NCBI GenBank assembly: GCA_963844855.1
Contig: CAWJQP010000018.1
Location: 62,001 to 126,000 of the forward strand
Direction: 5' to 3'
From: DASQDN01 sp963844855
GTDB lineage: Bacteria > Acidobacteriota > Terriglobia > Bryobacterales > Bryobacteraceae
Length of the DNA: 64,000 nt
A program made the position numbers and the translations under genes. How positions within the stretch are numbered: position 1 is the stretch's first letter; every line of letters begins with the position of its first letter. Shown here piece by piece: positions 7,709 through 17,282 of the stretch. Under the pieces are notes generated by a model, which searched no databases, was not told the origin of the DNA, and worked only from the letters and a program-made list of their open reading frames with translations.

Positions 7709-8239
7709 ATGGTGAAAAAGATCCTGCTCGCGTTACTCGCTATCGTTGTGCTTTTGGCCGTGGTTATAGCAATGCGTCCGGCGCAATTTCGCATCGTTCG
7801 ATCCACGACCATCGCCGCCCCGATGTCGACAGTCTTTCCTCTGATAAACGACTTCCAGAAATGGGATGCGTGGTCACCTTGGGCCAAGCTCGATCCGACG
7901 ATGAAAAAATCTATCGAGGGCCCTTCTGCGGGCGTCGGCTCGATCTATACATGGTCAGGCAATAACGACGTCGGAGAGGGACGTATGACCATTCTCGAAA
8001 GCGAGCCCGATCAACGAGTGCGCATCCGGCTGGAGTTCATCAAACCGTTCGCGGCCACAAACCTGACTGACTTTACGCTTAAGCCGGAGGGCTCTGGCAC
8101 GTTGGTCAATTGGGAAATGACGGGCGAGAACAACTTCCTGTCCAAGGCTTTCGATCTTTTCATGAATATGGACAAGACGGTCGGGGCCGATTTCGAAAAA
8201 GGTCTGGCCCAAATGAAGGCTCTCGCCGAGCAACCGTAG
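7709..8239 (+). CDS. SRPBCC (START/polyketide cyclase-like) family protein with membrane anchor
   Basis: A 176-residue protein with one N-terminal membrane helix (about 4-22) followed by a START-like domain that binds small hydrophobic ligands in known relatives. The typical early motif is present: STTIAAPMSTVFPLINDFQKWDAWSPW, split here as STTIAAP (32-38) and the WDAWSPW block (52-58). The domain covers the rest of the protein and ends in a long helix (FEKGLAQMKALAE). It lies 6 bases after the enolase-superfamily gene, so the two are probably co-transcribed. Function is unknown; the ligand cannot be inferred. Confidence 0.85.
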   Translation: MVKKILLALLAIVVLLAVVIAMRPAQFRIVRSTTIAAPMSTVFPLINDFQKWDAWSPWAKLDPTMKKSIEGPSAGVGSIYTWSGNNDVGEGRMTILESEPDQRVRIRLEFIKPFAATNLTDFTLKPEGSGTLVNWEMTGENNFLSKAFDLFMNMDKTVGADFEKGLAQMKALAEQP

Positions 8240-8248
8240 TGACTGCGC

Positions 8249-10800
8249 CTAGTCAGCGCGCAGGATCGACACAATATCGAGCCCGGCAATGCGGCGGGAG
8301 GCTACCCAGACACTCGTAGCTGCTACGGCCGCCAAGAACAGAATCAGGCAAGCGGATGTCGGCGGATCGATTGGTTTCGCTCCTGCTATCAGGTTCTCAA
8401 TGAACCGGCCTGCCAAGATGCACCCGGCTATTCCGGGGATGGCTGCGGTCGCGACAAGCATCAGTCCACGCAACACCAGCGTTCCTCTGAGCCGAGAGGA
8501 AGTAGTGCCGAGAGCCATACGAACCCCCATTTCCTGCGTTCGGTGAACAACCGCATACGAAATGATGCCGTAAATGCCAATGATTGCGAGGATTAGGGCG
8601 AAAGCGGCGAACATCCAAACGGCAGTCCTATAGAACTTGGGGCGGGCGTAGTTTTCGGCCAGGCGCTGTTCCATTGTCTTCACACCGAATATAGGAACTT
8701 GTGGGTCCACCGATCGAATCGCATCACGAACCGCGGCGAGATGATCTTCAGGTCGGCCATCGACACGCGCGACAAATGTCGAGAAGAAGCCACCCGGCGT
8801 TTCGGATGGAATGAAGACCTGATTGCGATTGGCTTGAGTAGGATCCGTCTCGTAGTTCATCCCTGCCACTACTCCGACAATCTGTAGCGGAGGCTTGCCC
8901 TGCGTGAGTTGACGTCCCACAGCGTTCTGCGGCGCGCCGAATTCAGAGGCGAATCGCTCATTGACCACAGCGACCCTTGCGCCGGAACTTACTTCGTTAG
9001 CGGTGAATTCACGGCCGTATCGAATCTCACCGCCCATGGTTCGGAAGTAGTCCGACAAGATCGGAATCATCATGGAGTTTCTTTTGGCTCGACGCCCGTC
9101 CATACCGAACGGCCCACCGACAAACGCATTGGCGTATAGAGGCAAGAAATCGGTCGCGCTAGCGCTCCGGACAAAGGGAAGCTTACGTATCCGCGCAAGA
9201 GCTTCCTCAAAGTACGGAAGCTGTCGCTTGTCGAGTTGATGCGTTGTGCCGTCGAGCGACACGCTCACCGTCACTACTCCTTTCACGTCATAGCCGCGGT
9301 CATTCGCAAGCAGATGAAAAAATGCGCGGCCCACCGAAATCGAAACGGCGAGCAGAACGATCGTGAGAGTCACCTGCGCGGCGACAAGTGTTTCGCTAAA
9401 CAGTCGAGAAGTACGTGTCTTATTACCCCCTCGGCTTCCAAATACGTGAACGCGAACGGCGAAGAAGGACGGCAAGATTCCGAAAAGAAGGCCGCTGATA
9501 ACCGCAACTGCCACTGCGAAACCGAGAACACGGCCATCGAGAATGCCATAAGACTGCGTAGCAAGCGCTGGCGGCACGAGCTTTTCCGCTATCGACACCG
9601 TCCAGTATGCGATCAATAATCCTGCCAGAGTAGCGATGAGGGACAGAAGCAAGCACTCGGTGATCAGTTGTTGCGTGAGCCTTCCGCGACTTGCTCCCAG
9701 GGCGGAACGTATCGAGAGTTCCATTGCCCGGTCTGTCGTGCTTGCCATGAACAGGTTCGCGACGTTCGTGCAGGCGATCAGCAATATCAGCGCTACACCA
9801 GCCATCAACATCAGGGACGCGTTCTTCGCTGGGCCGGCTAATGCGTCCTGAAGTGACCTAAGCTGCGGAGGCGGGTCCAAGGCGTCTGTTCGGGGTAGGA
9901 TTCAGCGACAGCCGGTCCACGTCGGCGGCAAACGCGGCTCGCGCTTGCGGCCACTCGACGCCAGATTTCAGCCGGACAATAGTCGCCCAGCCATTGTTGC
10001 CAGGGGAAAACTCGGCGGGCTTCCAAAGAACGGATTGATTCGGATAGTCGAAACCCTGGCGGCGCAACACCGATGATCGTAAGCGGCTGGCCATCGACTC
10101 GAATCAGTGAGCCTAGAACTCTCGGTTCTCCGGCGAAGAGTTGCTGCCAGAGTCCATACCCGATGAGCACTTCGCCGTTGCGTCCTGCAGTATCCTGGTC
10201 TGGCAAGAAGGCTCGACCTAGTACCGGCCGCGTGCCGAACGTCTCAAAGAAATTCCAGGATGTGTGCGCAAGATGCGCGCGTCCTGGATCGTGGACCCCA
10301 CCGAGGTTGACGTCGTTTTCCTCGACAAGCGCGGCATCCGCTGCGTATGTGCTCTGCCTGTGCCATTCATGAAACTGCTTCGCGCTGTCATGCGGCGGAA
10401 TGAATTCCTGGGGACTCAGCGACGCCAGGCGGTGTGGCTCCTGAAAGGGCAACGAGCGTAACAGCAGCGCGTTGACGACACTGAAGACCCCGGTATTGGC
10501 GCCGATTCCGATCGCGAGAGCAACGATGGCGAATCCGATTTGCCACGGACGGTTGGCCCAAACTCGAAGCGCGTGCCGGACATCCTGCGACACTTCGCGC
10601 GAAACCTGCGCGGGAATCGAAATCGCCAGGTCGACGAGCAGTCGATACCAAAGGCAAGCACGAGCCCATAGTCCCTGTGATTGGGATAGCTCGTCACGAA
10701 ACTCCCGCTCCAGCGGTCCAGCGTAATTCTCACGGAACCCGGCCGGGTAAAGTTTGATCAGCCACCGATAGAGCTTAAGTGAGAAGGGCTCGTCAGGCAT
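8249..10800 (-). CDS. ADOP-type MacB/FtsX permease (two frameshifts)
   Basis: A permease of about 850 residues with the layout of acidobacterial duplicated orphan permeases: a cytoplasmic N-terminus, a first membrane helix near residues 85-110 (GFAIVALAIGIGANTGVFSVVNALL), a MacB periplasmic domain, three helices, a second periplasmic domain and three last helices. The frame changes twice. At about 10050 one extra base separates GVAPPGF from DYPNQSVLWKP. At about 9881-9890 the frame moves again to PPPQLRSLQDALAGP. Each new frame continues the family sequence exactly, so sequence error is likely, though decay is possible. There is no ATPase partner beside it, as usual for this family. The start overlaps the PadR gene by 8 bases. 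Substrate unknown. Confidence 0.85.
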
Positions 10801-11146
10801 GATCGGGCATTCCGAATGTCTCTAGAGCGATTTGCGCCAACTCGCGCATCCTGGCCGCCTCTGCCTGAGCTGCCGCACGACCCAAATCGGAAATCCGGTA
10901 ATAGCGCCGTCGTTCGTCATCAAGGTGTGGGTCCGGACGATCTTCCGCCTCCTCGATGAGACCCAACTCCAGCATCTTATTAAGAGCTCCGTATAACACG
11001 CCGGGCCCAAGGTTCAGTTTGCCCGCCGTGCGAGCAGAGATCTCTCTTTTGATGGCGTAGCCGTGCCGTTCTCCGGCACCGAGCGAGAGGAGGATGTGGA
11101 AGAAGGCAGGCGAAAGCGGACTGCCTTCTCGGTTTTCATCTGACAT
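10793..11146 (-). CDS. PadR-family transcriptional regulator
   Basis: A 117-residue winged-helix repressor-type protein from ATG 11146 (the frame stays open to 11176). Family marks are PLSPAFFHILLSL, GERHGYAIKREI, GPGVLYGALNKMLELGLIEE and RRRYYRISDLGR, the last being the wing, followed by a C-terminal dimerisation helix. It lacks the long C-terminal domain of some PadR proteins (subfamily 2 type). It sits directly upstream of, and overlaps by 8 bases, the ADOP permease, so it very likely controls that gene and itself. An inverted repeat lies right at its start codon. Confidence 0.93.
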   Translation of the reverse strand: MSDENREGSPLSPAFFHILLSLGAGERHGYAIKREISARTAGKLNLGPGVLYGALNKMLELGLIEEAEDRPDPHLDDERRRYYRISDLGRAAAQAEAARMRELAQIALETFGMPDHA

Positions 11147-11187
11147 ACTAGTACAAAACCAGATATACTCTGACAACTTCGTACTAG
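11146..11187 (-). promoter_or_regulatory. Likely PadR operator/promoter: TACTAGTAC and GTACTAG inverted repeats
   Basis: TACTAGTAC (11146-11154) and GTACTAG (11181-11187) are inverted copies about 26 bases apart in the short gap between wrbA and padR. On the minus strand TTGACA-like (11190-11195) and TTGTCA-like (11170-11175) elements and a TATATC (11161-11167 region) lie among them. PadR proteins bind such palindromes at their own promoters, so autoregulation is likely. The exact -35/-10 pair is not clear, as spacings are 22 and 17 bases for the two options. Confidence 0.5.
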
Positions 11188-11202
11188 ATTGTCAAGAAAC
11201 TT

Positions 11203-11814
11203 TTATCGCACGAGCTTCGCCGTGATCTCGGCTACATGCTTGCCTTGAAAACGTGCGACGTCCAACTCGTTCTGCGTGGGCTGACGCGACCCGTCTCCTC
11301 CAGCCATTGTGGTCGCGCCGTAGGGTGTGCCGCCGGAGACCTCGCCCATAAAGGTCAGACCAGCGCAAGTGTACGGCACACCGACGATAATCATCCCGTG
11401 ATGGAGCAACGTTGTGTGGAAGCTTGTAATCGTCGTCTCCTGGCCACCGTGCTGGGTCGCAGTGGAGGCAAAGACGCTCGCGACTTTACCGACCAAAGTG
11501 CCTTTAGCCCACATCTGACCGGTCTGATCAAGAAAATTCCGCATTTGCGCGGCCATATTGCCGAATCTGGTAGGGGTACCGAAAATGATCGCGTCCGCGT
11601 CGGCCATGACCGCGGGATCGACCGTTGGAATATGTGCAAATGCCGCTCTCGCGGCTTTAGCCCCGATCCGTTCGAGCGCTTCGGCAGGAACTAGTTCAGC
11701 GACTTGAAAAATCGAGACATCGGCGCCAGGAACCTGACGAGCTCCCTCGGCAACCGCTTCCGCCATCTTGTATACGTGGCCGTACATGCTGTAAAAGATG
11801 ATCTGGATCTTCAT
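11203..11814 (-). CDS. wrbA: NAD(P)H:quinone oxidoreductase WrbA (flavodoxin-like)
   Basis: Reduces quinones by two electrons with NAD(P)H and FMN, limiting semiquinone stress; soluble tetramer in known members. The 203 residues begin with the FMN phosphate loop YSMYGHVYKMA (8-18), then FGTPTRFGNMAAQMRNFLDQTG (79-100, split by the 20-residue limit into the PTRFGN and RNFLDQTG parts), STATQHGGQE and SGGTPYGATTMAGGDG near the end, all standard WrbA blocks. Full length. It lies upstream of padR in the same direction, but the 56-base gap holds the PadR promoter, so it is probably a separate unit. Confidence 0.95.
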   Translation of the reverse strand: MKIQIIFYSMYGHVYKMAEAVAEGARQVPGADVSIFQVAELVPAEALERIGAKAARAAFAHIPTVDPAVMADADAIIFGTPTRFGNMAAQMRNFLDQTGQMWAKGTLVGKVASVFASTATQHGGQETTITSFHTTLLHHGMIIVGVPYTCAGLTFMGEVSGGTPYGATTMAGGDGSRQPTQNELDVARFQGKHVAEITAKLVR

Positions 11815-11864
11815 GCATCGTCAGGATAGCTCACCCGGCGCGCCGGCATGTATACTGCTTCGAA

Positions 11865-12905
11865 GTGCAGGAACCGCTGCTTGAATTTTTCCGGGCTGCA
11901 AAGGCAAAAGGAGCATCCGATCAGGCGCTGATTGACCTGTTTAAGCGGCAAGGCTGGGCAGAGCCGCAGATATTCGCCGCGCTGCAGACCTATTATCAGG
12001 AGGAAACCGGACTCGTCCTGCCGGATCGTCCCTCGTCTTGGGAGGGGGCGCGGGACGCCTTCGTATACCTGCTGAGCTTTATCGCTCTATGTTCCTGGGT
12101 TTGGTCGCTCGGTTCGCTGTGGTTCCTGTTTATCGAGATCGCGTTTCCCGATCCGTTGGCTTCCGGCTCATACGATTCCTTCCGCAACACACTTGCTTCC
12201 GCGCTTTCGGGACTGATTGTCGGACTGCCCGTGTACCTCTTTTGTCTTCGCATGCTGGGACGTGAGGTCGCGCGGAACACGGACAAGCTCAACTCAGGGA
12301 TCCGCAAATGGCTTACGTACATGGCGATGCTGATCGCGGCAGGGGTCATTTTGGGCGACCTGATCTATTTCCTCAACCACTTTCTGCGCGGCGAATTGAC
12401 CATGCGCTTTGTATTGAAATCTCTGGCTGTCTTTTTGTTAGCCGGTTGTGTTCTCTGGTATCACCTGGGGGCGGTTGGCCAGTCGGTCGACTTAGGCAAA
12501 CTTGCGGTGCGAGATCGTGTTTATTCGACCGTCCTCCTCGGGTCCGCTCTCGTGTCGATCGGTTTTGGTTTTTGGCAATTGGGTTCGCCGGTGACGTCGC
12601 GACTCATTGAGGCCGATTCGCAGCGCTCCACAGATTTGCAGTCGATTGCCTCCCGGCTTCAAGCAAGCTGGACGACCAGAAAGAGCCTTCCTGCGACCCT
12701 AGATGATCTTTCGCCGGGCGTGCGAGTTCGGGATCCGATCACGAGACAACCCTACGAATACAGGAAAAAGAATGAGCCGTCGTATGAGCTATGCGCCGAG
12801 TTTTCCACGGAACGACAGGCCAACGAACGCGATTGGAACCTGTTCTTTGGCCATTCAAAAGGGAGACAGTGCTTCACTGGAGACGCGTCGGCGCCAAGGT
12901 GGTAA
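11865..12905 (+). CDS. DUF5671-domain integral membrane protein
   Basis: A 346-residue protein from GTG 11865. The first 45 residues form a soluble helical domain with the look of a small helix bundle (LLEFFRAAKAKGASDQALIDLFKRQGW). Then the DUF5671 region contains five or so membrane helices, with the family-typical DAFVYLLSF, FPDPL and WLTYMAMLIAAGVILGD segments and FLRGELTMRFVLKSLAV. The last 100 residues are soluble and hold LPATLDDL and DPITRQPYEY, a pattern seen in type II secretion pseudopilin-like and other envelope domains. Function is unknown. It stands alone, divergent from wrbA. Confidence 0.8.
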   Translation: MQEPLLEFFRAAKAKGASDQALIDLFKRQGWAEPQIFAALQTYYQEETGLVLPDRPSSWEGARDAFVYLLSFIALCSWVWSLGSLWFLFIEIAFPDPLASGSYDSFRNTLASALSGLIVGLPVYLFCLRMLGREVARNTDKLNSGIRKWLTYMAMLIAAGVILGDLIYFLNHFLRGELTMRFVLKSLAVFLLAGCVLWYHLGAVGQSVDLGKLAVRDRVYSTVLLGSALVSIGFGFWQLGSPVTSRLIEADSQRSTDLQSIASRLQASWTTRKSLPATLDDLSPGVRVRDPITRQPYEYRKKNEPSYELCAEFSTERQANERDWNLFFGHSKGRQCFTGDASAPRW

Positions 12906-13074
12906 TTTGCTGCCGCTGTACCCGACTTGCAAGGGTCGTACGTCCAAAGGCCAACATGCGGGGGTAATAGGGTCTGCACAGAACGCTTTCATTGACTCAC
13001 CCCCCTGATTTGGCGGTACACTTAAAGTGGTTCCGCGTGTCATTTCCAGTTGTGATCGAGGACCGGTGGTCGTC

Positions 13075-14745
13075 ATGAAAGCAAAATCTCTCTTCGTCGT
13101 GATTCCGGTTGCCGGAACGCTTATGTTCAGCGGTTTGTACGCAGCCGACAAAAAGGCTGCCCCTCAGCAAGCCCGCGAAACGGTCGCTAAACCACTAACC
13201 GACAAGCAGAAGCGGAAGCAAGAAGAAAAGCTCCGCAAGGAGCTCGAAGGTCCATATCGCAAGTGGCTGAACGAAGATGTCGGATACATCATCACCGACG
13301 AAGAGCGACAAACGCTTAAGCGCCTCGCAACTGACGACGAAAAGCAGAGTTTTATCGAATCATTCTGGCTTCGGCGCGACCCGACTCCAGATTCCGCCGA
13401 GAACGAGTACAAGGAAGAGCACTATCGCCGCATCGCATACGCGAACGAGCGGTACGCGTCCGGTATCCCGGGATGGAAGACCGATCGCGGCCGTATCTAT
13501 ATAACGTTCGGCCCTCCGGCCGAAATCGAATCGCATCCATCGGGCGGATCGTATCAGCGTCCGATTGAAGAAGGCGGCGGCACGACATCCACCTTCCCGT
13601 TCGAAATCTGGCGGTATCGCTGGCTTGAAGGCATCGGAAACGACGTCATGATCGAGTTTGTCGATCCGACGATGACCGGCGAGTACCGGATGACGATGGA
13701 TCCGTCGGAGAAGGACGCTCTCTTGATGGTCCCCGGCGCCGGTCTGACCATGATGGAGCAGATGGGTATGGCCAACAAGGCCGACCGTTTCACTCGCACT
13801 GACGGAACCCGGCTCGGAACGGGCAATGCGCCGCTTCCCATGCGTATGAACCAGTTCGAGAGACTGAACCAGTACGCAATGCTGCAGAAGCCGCCGAATA
13901 TTAAGTTCAAGGATCTCGAAGCGGCTGTAAACTCCACCATTAAGTTCAATTTGCTCCCGATGCAGGCGCGTGCAGACTTCATGCGCGTCACGAACTCCAG
14001 CGTCATGACGAACATCACGCTGCAGTTCGACCGCCGAGAGTTGCAGTTCCAGGACAAAGAGGGCGTGTCCAAGGCGGTCGTAAATATTTACGCCCGCATC
14101 ACGTCGATGTCCCGCCGCCCCATCAACATCTTCGAGGATGTAGTCAGTGTCGAAGTGCCAACCGCCCAGCTTGGCGAATCGGTAAAAGGCGTCAGCGTAT
14201 ATCAAAAGTCGGTTCCACTGCCCCCGGGAATGTTCCGGTTGAACGTGGTAGCCAAGGATATCGTCTCGGGCAACATGAACAACTACGAGATGGCGTTGAA
14301 CGTTCCCCACTTCGACGATGAAAAACTGGCCTCGAGCACACTGGTTGTGGCCGATTTGATCGAAAAAGTGCCGACGAAGAGCATCGGAACAGGTCCCTTC
14401 GTTATTGGAAGTTCCAAAGTTCGGCCACGTCTATCTGAGCAATTCAAGCGCGAAGAGAAAATGGGGATCTACGTGCAACTTTATAACTTCGAGCCCGACG
14501 AGAAAACTCAGAAGCCGGACGGTATGGTCGAGTACGAAGTGACGAAGAACGGCAATAACGAAAAGGTGTTCGAGTTCACTGAAGAGATAAGCAAGATGGA
14601 GAACGCTTCAGCAAATCAGGTCACCATCGAAAAAGTGCTTCCACTGAAGACTCTCGAGCCGGGTAAATATACGATCCGCATGAAGGTTACGGATCGTAAG
14701 CGCAACCAAACTGTGAACCCCACAGCCACGTTCACGGTGCTGTAA
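13075..14745 (+). CDS. Secreted GWxTD-domain protein
   Basis: A 556-residue exported protein with signal peptide (about 1-24). The GWxTD domain lies at about 60-160, with WLNEDVGYIITDEER, FIESFWLRRDPTP, NEYKEEHYRRIAYANE and GWKTDRGRIYI near residue 131, then FGPPAEIES. The rest is beta-rich with Ig-like character (VFEFTEEISKM, GKYTIRMKVTDR at the end). This domain is found mainly in Acidobacteriota, Bacteroidota and relatives; the role is unknown. The upstream frame extends to 13027 but ATG 13075 gives a clean signal peptide. A weak promoter TTGACT/TACACT with a 19-base gap lies at 12992-13022. The next gene starts 8 bases later, so the pair is an operon. Confidence 0.88.
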   Translation: MKAKSLFVVIPVAGTLMFSGLYAADKKAAPQQARETVAKPLTDKQKRKQEEKLRKELEGPYRKWLNEDVGYIITDEERQTLKRLATDDEKQSFIESFWLRRDPTPDSAENEYKEEHYRRIAYANERYASGIPGWKTDRGRIYITFGPPAEIESHPSGGSYQRPIEEGGGTTSTFPFEIWRYRWLEGIGNDVMIEFVDPTMTGEYRMTMDPSEKDALLMVPGAGLTMMEQMGMANKADRFTRTDGTRLGTGNAPLPMRMNQFERLNQYAMLQKPPNIKFKDLEAAVNSTIKFNLLPMQARADFMRVTNSSVMTNITLQFDRRELQFQDKEGVSKAVVNIYARITSMSRRPINIFEDVVSVEVPTAQLGESVKGVSVYQKSVPLPPGMFRLNVVAKDIVSGNMNNYEMALNVPHFDDEKLASSTLVVADLIEKVPTKSIGTGPFVIGSSKVRPRLSEQFKREEKMGIYVQLYNFEPDEKTQKPDGMVEYEVTKNGNNEKVFEFTEEISKMENASANQVTIEKVLPLKTLEPGKYTIRMKVTDRKRNQTVNPTATFTVL

Positions 14746-14753
14746 ACTAATGG

Positions 14754-16604
14754 GTGGTGGTTTGCCGGACGCGCCAACTGCCTATGGGAGGGCCTAAAAA
14801 GGTGCACGCCCAGTTTAGTGATGCCATTCGCATTGCTACCGTTGTCACTCTCGGTTCGGTGATGACCCCCTGCGTTTCCTTTGCCGCGTCCCCGAAGCTG
14901 TTCGGCGCTCTCACAGGTTCAGTTCGCGATAACGCCGGCATCCCACAGATGGGCGCCGTCGTTCAGCTGTTTAATCGTTACGATAAGCCGATCGAACGAG
15001 TGCTCACGGGCAATACGGGTGAGTTCGGCTTTGAATCTCTTCTCCCTGACATTTACTCCGTTCGAGTAACTCTGAGCAGTTTCATGCCAGCGTTGCGGCG
15101 CAACATTGCAATTCAACCCGGCGCGACCAGCGTGCTCGCGATCAATCTCGCATCGGTTCTGAGTTCGATCGAGCTTGTATACTCTTCTCCAACAGCGGGA
15201 CCGCTCATGAGCGACGACTGGAAATGGGTACTGCGGAGTTCCATGAGTACTCGACCCGTACTGCGCATGGTCGACATGAGCGCACCGGGATCGAAGACTC
15301 ATCCAGGTGGCGGATTTTCGATGTTCACCGACACGCGCGGCATCGTCAAAGTCTCTTCTGGGGAAGGCTCCCCATTCTCTAACAGCGCAAATGAGCCGGA
15401 CCTAGGGACAACATTCGCCTTGGCGACTTCGCTCTTTGGTGGGAATCAGCTCCAAGTGACGGGAAACATCGGCTACGGAATGGAATCGGCCCTTCCCGCC
15501 ACCGGCTTCCGTACGACATTCAGCCGTGGCGACCTCGGCGGACCGTCGGTCAAGCTCACCATGCAGCAGGTCTCTCTTCCGAATCGGGCCTCGGGCGCTT
15601 TAATCGGTGGAGGGCACGGAAATGCCCCTGCGCTTCGGACCATGTCGCTCACGTTCATCGAACGAACGGAAGTGGCCGATAGTATTCATCTTGAATACGG
15701 GGCTTCGCTTGATTCGGTGACCTTCATGGATCGGCTGAACTATATCAGCCCTTTCGCGCGGTTGACCTATGGATTGGGCGATAAAGGCAAGCTGCAGATG
15801 GGCTACAGTTCTGGAGCTCCTCCCGTCGAACTGCTCAATGGCGCGTCCATTGATGACGAACTGCAGAGGGATATTATGGCGCTCGCCGTTCTTCCGCGTG
15901 TTTCTTTGCGAGGAGGAAGAGCGCTGGTTCAGCGATCTCAGAACTTAGAGATCGGATACGAAGTTGAGATAGGAGACCGCACATACAGTGTTGCCGCCTA
16001 TCATGAATCGGTCGGAAATGGCGCGTTGACGATGAGTACGCCGGACGGCTTCTACCTGCCCGGTGATCTGTTGCCCGAGTTGTCTTCGAGTAGTTCGGTC
16101 TTCAATATCGGTCGGTACAGCCGGACGGGCTTCACGGCAACGGTTGCGCAGCAACTTGGTGAAAACTTCAACGCGGCTCTTTCCTACGGTAGTGGAGGCG
16201 TGTTAACCACTGATTCGGACGCTCCCGTCGAAGTCGCGAACGCGGATGATTTGCGCGGCATGATCATTCGTTCGCGGCGGCACTGGATACGGAGCAGAGT
16301 TTCCGGCGTCGCGCCATGGACGGCTACTCGATTCGTCGCGAGCTATGAATGGACTGGCGCCCGATCAATCACACCTGGCCATGTTTATCTGACTCAGCGC
16401 TTGTATCCTGAAACTGGTTTGAACTTCCGCGTGCGGCAGCCGCTGCCGGTTTGGAACGGAATTCCGGGGCGAATCGAAGCAACGGCAGAGTTGCGTAACA
16501 TGCTGGCCCAGGGATATCTACCCATTTCGTTGGCTGATTCCCGGCGCTTGATACTTGCTCACTCTCCTCGTGCGGTTCGCGGCGGATTCAGCTTCATCTT
16601 CTAA
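14754..16604 (+). CDS. Outer-membrane protein with carboxypeptidase-regulatory-like domain and predicted beta-barrel
   Basis: A 616-residue exported protein (an ATG at 14784 is an alternative start giving a slightly shorter leader). After the signal region comes a carboxypeptidase-regulatory-like (Ig-like) domain at about 50-135, recognised by LTGSVRDNAGIPQMGAVVQL and GEFGFESLLPDIYSVRVTLSSF (here only partly quoted). The rest alternates polar and aromatic residues and ends with Phe (GGFSFIF), the sign of an outer-membrane barrel. The TonB plug block is not evident, and the protein is smaller than Oar-type receptors. It follows the GWxTD gene by 8 bases, suggesting the two act together at the cell surface. 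Confidence 0.75.
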   Translation: MVVCRTRQLPMGGPKKVHAQFSDAIRIATVVTLGSVMTPCVSFAASPKLFGALTGSVRDNAGIPQMGAVVQLFNRYDKPIERVLTGNTGEFGFESLLPDIYSVRVTLSSFMPALRRNIAIQPGATSVLAINLASVLSSIELVYSSPTAGPLMSDDWKWVLRSSMSTRPVLRMVDMSAPGSKTHPGGGFSMFTDTRGIVKVSSGEGSPFSNSANEPDLGTTFALATSLFGGNQLQVTGNIGYGMESALPATGFRTTFSRGDLGGPSVKLTMQQVSLPNRASGALIGGGHGNAPALRTMSLTFIERTEVADSIHLEYGASLDSVTFMDRLNYISPFARLTYGLGDKGKLQMGYSSGAPPVELLNGASIDDELQRDIMALAVLPRVSLRGGRALVQRSQNLEIGYEVEIGDRTYSVAAYHESVGNGALTMSTPDGFYLPGDLLPELSSSSSVFNIGRYSRTGFTATVAQQLGENFNAALSYGSGGVLTTDSDAPVEVANADDLRGMIIRSRRHWIRSRVSGVAPWTATRFVASYEWTGARSITPGHVYLTQRLYPETGLNFRVRQPLPVWNGIPGRIEATAELRNMLAQGYLPISLADSRRLILAHSPRAVRGGFSFIF

Positions 16605-16624
16605 CTTCGATCCTCTAGTATTTC

Positions 16625-17158
16625 TCATTCCGAAGCAGACTTGGACCAGGGAGGAACGACTCCCATCATCCTGGCGTACCCAATGAGTTGACCCATGTGC
16701 TCGTGATTGTGGACAAGCATTCTGAGAAAGACTGCGTCCGACGTTGTGGGCCTGCCAAGAAATTTCACCGTCTTACTCCGATTTGTGCGTGGATAAGCTC
16801 CCTTAACGGCATTGAGTGAATTGCTGAGCCAGCGGATTACTTCAGCCTTGGCAGTCACCTTCTTTTCCAAGTCCGGCGGAACGTCCGGAGTGTCGTCGGG
16901 AATCTTGCCTCCGGCCTGATCGAGCAACCAATAGTTCCCATAGGCGATGTGCATGAGAACTTCACTTGTCGATCGCACACCGGGTTCCGGTCGCCATTTG
17001 AACTTTTCCTCTGGAATGGCTTCTGCCAGCGCAACCAGTTGTCGCGCGGCGAGACTGTACTCAGCCATCCAGCCTTGGCCCAACTCCGGCGGCGTCTGCG
17101 CCAAGGCGAATTGGCCACACATCCAAAGAGCGACCAGAACAGATACGCGGCGTTTCAT
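16625..17158 (-). CDS. DinB-family protein with signal peptide
   Basis: A 177-residue protein with a signal peptide (1-20, ending ALAQ) and a four-helix DinB fold. The metal-binding histidines of the family are present: one in LMHIAYGNYW (about 69-78) and two in VHNHEHMGQLIGYAR near residues 148-162. DinB-like proteins are metal-dependent; several act in thiol transfer (bacillithiol, mycothiol), but the role of exported members is unknown. Single gene, convergent with the barrel protein 20 bases away. Confidence 0.85.
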   Translation of the reverse strand: MKRRVSVLVALWMCGQFALAQTPPELGQGWMAEYSLAARQLVALAEAIPEEKFKWRPEPGVRSTSEVLMHIAYGNYWLLDQAGGKIPDDTPDVPPDLEKKVTAKAEVIRWLSNSLNAVKGAYPRTNRSKTVKFLGRPTTSDAVFLRMLVHNHEHMGQLIGYARMMGVVPPWSKSASE

Positions 17159-17282
17159 GACCTTCTGCTAAGCAAGAGACCGGCCGGAGAACGGATAGCT
17201 GGTTTTCCTGCACGTGCGGCAGCCGAAGCTGTGTATTTCCGCACTCAAGTGTGACCCACGGGCAACCGATATCACATTTCGC

